A stretch of 64,000 bases of DNA from Pseudomonadota bacterium (GTDB lineage: Bacteria; Pseudomonadota; Alphaproteobacteria; Dongiales; Dongiaceae): positions 1 through 64,000 of the forward strand of contig JACPDN010000005.1 of NCBI GenBank assembly GCA_016183985.1. Direction: 5' to 3'. The notes under the pieces are model-generated. The model searched no databases. It was not told where the DNA came from and was given only the letters and a program-made list of their open reading frames with translations. Shown piece by piece: positions 61,542 through 64,000 of the stretch (position 1 is the stretch's first letter; each line of letters opens with the position of its first letter). The position numbers were made by a program, and so were the translations under genes.

Positions 61542-62276
61542 TTATGAGCGGCGGCGCTTTGCGGGTTCCATGTGACCCATGGAACGCAGCGAGGCATGAC
61601 CCTTGCGCCCGATGATGATGTGATCGTGGACCTGGACGCCGACCGGTTCCAAAGCCTGTTGGATCGCATGGGTCATGTCGATATCGTCACGTGATGGAGT
61701 GGGATCGCCGGTCGGATGATTGTGCGCCATGATGATCGATGATGCGCCGAGCGTCAGCGTCCGCTTCACCACCTCGCGCACATAGACGGGCGCATGATTG
61801 ACGGTCCCGCGGCTTTGCACCTCGTCGGCGATCAGTGCGTTCTTTCCATCGAGGAAAAGCAGGCGGAACTGTTCGTTTTGCTCGTGCGCCATCACGGAAT
61901 GGCAATACTCCAGGACGGCTTTCCATGAGCTGAGGACCGGCTTGTCGAGGACCATCTGCTTTTGCATGAGCAGGGCCGCCGCCTGAACGGTCTTGATGGC
62001 GATGGCGCTGTTTTCCTTGATGCCGGAAACTTCCATCAGCTGCCCGGGTGCTGCCGCCATCACGCCGGCAAAGCTGCCGAAGCGCTGGATGAGGTCTTTG
62101 GCGAGTGGCTTCACATCCCGTTGCGGAATAGCGAGATAGAGCAGCAATTCCAGCAATTCGTAGTCGGCAAGGGCGTCAGCACCGCCGTTCAGGAAGCGCT
62201 CGCGCAGCCGCTGGCGATGGCCGTGATAATGCGGCTTCTCGGTAGTTTCGGTGTCGCTTTCGGCCTTAGGCGGCAT
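61542..62276 (-). CDS. radC: RadC-family JAB-domain protein
   Basis: 244 aa from the ATG at 62276. N-terminal UPF0758 helix-hairpin part (HGHRQRLRERFLNGG, LLLYLAIPQRDVKPLAKDL) and the C-terminal JAB/MPN metal motif MAHNHPTGDPTPSRDD (H-x-H-x7-D type). Despite the name no DNA-repair activity is established. Its first codons overlap the end of map (62266). Confidence 0.93.
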   Translation of the reverse strand: MPPKAESDTETTEKPHYHGHRQRLRERFLNGGADALADYELLELLLYLAIPQRDVKPLAKDLIQRFGSFAGVMAAAPGQLMEVSGIKENSAIAIKTVQAAALLMQKQMVLDKPVLSSWKAVLEYCHSVMAHEQNEQFRLLFLDGKNALIADEVQSRGTVNHAPVYVREVVKRTLTLGASSIIMAHNHPTGDPTPSRDDIDMTHAIQQALEPVGVQVHDHIIIGRKGHASLRSMGHMEPAKRRRS

Positions 62277-63090
62277 AGGGCGGACGATCGAGCCCCGCTG
62301 GCGAAGTTGTAAAGATCTCGACACCTGTTTCGGTCACACCGACGGTATGCTCGAATTGGGCCGAGAGTTTCTTGTCGCGCGTAACCGCCGTCCAGCCGTC
62401 ATCAAGGATCTTCACCTGCCAAGTGCCGGCGTTGATCATCGGCTCGACGGTGAAGAACATGCCTGGCTTGATCTCCGGGCCGGTGCCTTTGCGGCCGAAA
62501 TGAAGCACGGACGGGGAATCATGAAACACCTTGCCGATGCCATGTCCGCAGAAGTCGCGCACGACCGAAAAGCGCTGCTTCTCAGCAAAACTCTGAATGG
62601 CGTAACCGACATCTCCTAGTGTTGCACCCGGTTGCGCCGCCTCGATGCCTCGCATCATCGCTTCGTAAGTGACGTCCGTCAGGCGCTGCGCCTGCACGCC
62701 GACCTTGCCGACATTGTACATGCGGCTGGTGTCGCCGTGCCATCCGTCGAGGATCACGGTCACGTCGATATTGACGACGTCGCCATCCAGGAGTTTCTTC
62801 GCGCCGGGAATGCCGTGGCAGACCACGTGGTTGACCGAGGTGCAGATGGATTTCGGAAAACCCCGATAGTTGAGAGGGGCGGGGATCGCCTTCCGCTCAA
62901 CGATGAAATCGTGGCAAAGCTTGTCGAGCGCCTCGGTCGTTACGCCGGGGACGACATGGGGCGTGATGAAGTCGAGCGTTTCTGCGGCAAGACGCCCGGC
63001 CTTGCGCATGGCGGCGAAGTCGGCTGCCTTATGCAGCTTGATCTTCTCACCGTCATCGATCCAGTCGCTCTCCACGTCCTTTTTTTGCAT
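62266..63090 (-). CDS. map: methionine aminopeptidase, type I
   Basis: 274 aa, removes the initiator Met from nascent proteins. Metal ligands: Asp in NIDVTVILDGWHGDTSRMY (two Asp), His in GHGIGKVFHDSPSV, Glu in FTVEPMIN and Glu in QFEHTVGVTETG. Slightly long N-terminus (KKDVESDWIDDGEKIKL). Genes sfsA, map and radC are in the order seen in many alphaproteobacteria. Confidence 0.96.
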   Translation of the reverse strand: MQKKDVESDWIDDGEKIKLHKAADFAAMRKAGRLAAETLDFITPHVVPGVTTEALDKLCHDFIVERKAIPAPLNYRGFPKSICTSVNHVVCHGIPGAKKLLDGDVVNIDVTVILDGWHGDTSRMYNVGKVGVQAQRLTDVTYEAMMRGIEAAQPGATLGDVGYAIQSFAEKQRFSVVRDFCGHGIGKVFHDSPSVLHFGRKGTGPEIKPGMFFTVEPMINAGTWQVKILDDGWTAVTRDKKLSAQFEHTVGVTETGVEIFTTSPAGLDRPPYAA

Positions 63091-63189
63091 CGGCTGCTTC
63101 GCTTGTCCTAAAACATATCAATAGAGTTAACGATAGATACGCCCCGCTCGAGGGTCGCGCAACCCCTGCAAAGGCATGCCACCGTTGGT

Positions 63190-63894
63190 TTATGCTCGAA
63201 AAGCGATTGGATTCGTTAGGAAAATGCCGGTGGTGGCGACGTCGCAGGCATAGCTGAGAATTTCAACGCCACCTGATCGGGCCGCCTCAAGGCCAGCGGC
63301 ATAGGCCGGGTCAACATCCGCGGCGGCCTGCATTTCACGGCAATCGCCTCGTTGAATGAGGAAGAGCAGCGCGGCGCGATGGCCCATCTTCTGTGCCACC
63401 ATCAATTCTCGCAGATGCTTGGCACCGCGTTCGGTCCGTGAGTCCGGGAATTCGGCCAAGCCCGGTGCACGCGACAGTGTGACGCTTTTGACCTCAAGGA
63501 ATGTCAGCGTGCCGTCATCCGCCGTATGGCAAAAGTCGAACCGCGTACCGGTGCCGAACGGCACTTCGGCACGCCACTGGCCCGTGATTGGCAGGCCGGC
63601 AATAGCGCCTTTGGCCAAGGCTTCGGCCACGACCCGATTGGCATGGCCGGTATTGATGCCGACCTTGGCACCGTCGGGTGTTTCGACGATTTCCCAGCCA
63701 AAATCGAGCTTTCGGCCCTTTGCTGCCTTGGTCGAAAGCCAGCAAGGCGAGTTGGGGGCCGCAAGACCCAGCATGGACCCCGGATTAGGGCAATGGGCCG
63801 TCACCGTCCGGCCATCGGGCAGCAGCATATCGGCCAAAAAGCGCTTGTAGCGACGGACCAATCGCGCCGGCTGGAGGGGTGGATCGAAAAGCAT
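63190..63894 (-). CDS. sfsA: SfsA family protein (sugar fermentation stimulation homologue)
   Basis: 234 aa, full length. Signature RRYKRFLADMLLPDGRTVTAHCPNPGSMLGL at residues 13-43 is split here for length: RRYKRFLADMLL and TAHCPNPGSMLGL. The later DFCHTADDGTLTFLEVKSVTL and GAKHLREL are also conserved. Role in nucleic-acid binding or sugar metabolism is not settled. Start at 63894; the last 106 bases of the window hold no recognised feature. Confidence 0.95.
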   Translation of the reverse strand: MLFDPPLQPARLVRRYKRFLADMLLPDGRTVTAHCPNPGSMLGLAAPNSPCWLSTKAAKGRKLDFGWEIVETPDGAKVGINTGHANRVVAEALAKGAIAGLPITGQWRAEVPFGTGTRFDFCHTADDGTLTFLEVKSVTLSRAPGLAEFPDSRTERGAKHLRELMVAQKMGHRAALLFLIQRGDCREMQAAADVDPAYAAGLEAARSGGVEILSYACDVATTGIFLTNPIAFRA

Positions 63895-64000
63895 GATTGC
63901 AGCGTTCTGCTCACTGGAAAACGTGCCGGAGGGCCCCTTGTTGCATCAGGCCGCCATTCCCGGCAAGTTATCCGCACTTTCAACAAGGGTCTCAATCATG

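Overview
The window is high-GC chromosomal DNA from an alphaproteobacterium, most plausibly a member of the Rhodospirillales or a close relative. The support is family content: a DUF2336 protein upstream of a PAS histidine kinase, a DUF1127 protein, a heterotetrameric sarcosine oxidase operon, an sfsA-map-radC block, a SARP/TolB-like/TPR regulator, and GC-rich intergenic inverted repeats. No genus can be named. About 60 protein-coding genes are tightly packed. There is no complete tRNA or rRNA gene, CRISPR array or insertion sequence.

Layout. 1-10.7 kb: a broken GNAT gene, argS, betaine/homocysteine methyltransferase, ChaC, a small unknown protein, an AT-richer DUF2971 gene, an Lrp-type regulator divergent from phenylalanine hydroxylase, ferredoxin-NADP reductase, GNAT, cytochrome b561 and an HSL-type esterase. 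10.8-12.8 kb: an AT-richer OLD-family ATPase-TOPRIM gene. 12.9-17.4 kb: a dimethylglycine/sarcosine dehydrogenase-like flavoprotein divergent from an MttB-family methyltransferase. 17.5-25.0 kb: phospholipase D lipoprotein, TauE, YciB, carbonic anhydrase, two tandem EamA transporters, a VIT-like protein and a CDF transporter. 25.1-36.9 kb: sarcosine oxidase soxBDAG, a divergent GlxA/GbdR-type regulator, an HD-domain protein resembling PhnZ/TmpB oxygenases, a CblC-like Fe-S protein, a secreted three-repeat protein and a second MttB paralogue. 36.9-48.3 kb: DUF1127, SARP regulator, aldo/keto reductase, a cytochrome c plus IorAB-type molybdenum hydroxylase operon, a desaturase, a tandem GFA protein, a PhnD-like protein, EamA and TusA. 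48.4-64 kb: outer-membrane and lipoprotein genes, TAXI binding protein, D-aminoacylase, ADP-forming acyl-CoA synthetase, serine-glyoxylate-type aminotransferase, a histone-deacetylase-like amidohydrolase, a DUF2336-histidine kinase pair, a DODA-type dioxygenase, radC, map and sfsA.

The common theme is N-methyl (glycine-betaine type) metabolism. Betaine could be demethylated by Bmt or by MttB-type corrinoid methyltransferases. Dimethylglycine would then be oxidised by the flavoprotein, and sarcosine by SoxBDAG to glycine and methylene-tetrahydrofolate, under a GbdR-like regulator. The notable part is that two MttB paralogues occur with no visible corrinoid protein, while a divergent pair nearby encodes a CblC-like domain joined to two Fe-S cluster motifs and a PhnZ/TmpB-like HD protein. 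This may be an aerobic corrinoid-dependent quaternary-amine demethylation system. That is inference from families and proximity, not demonstrated. A 29-base fragment of a tRNA-Thr(CGU) gene at the end of soxG may be an old integration site.
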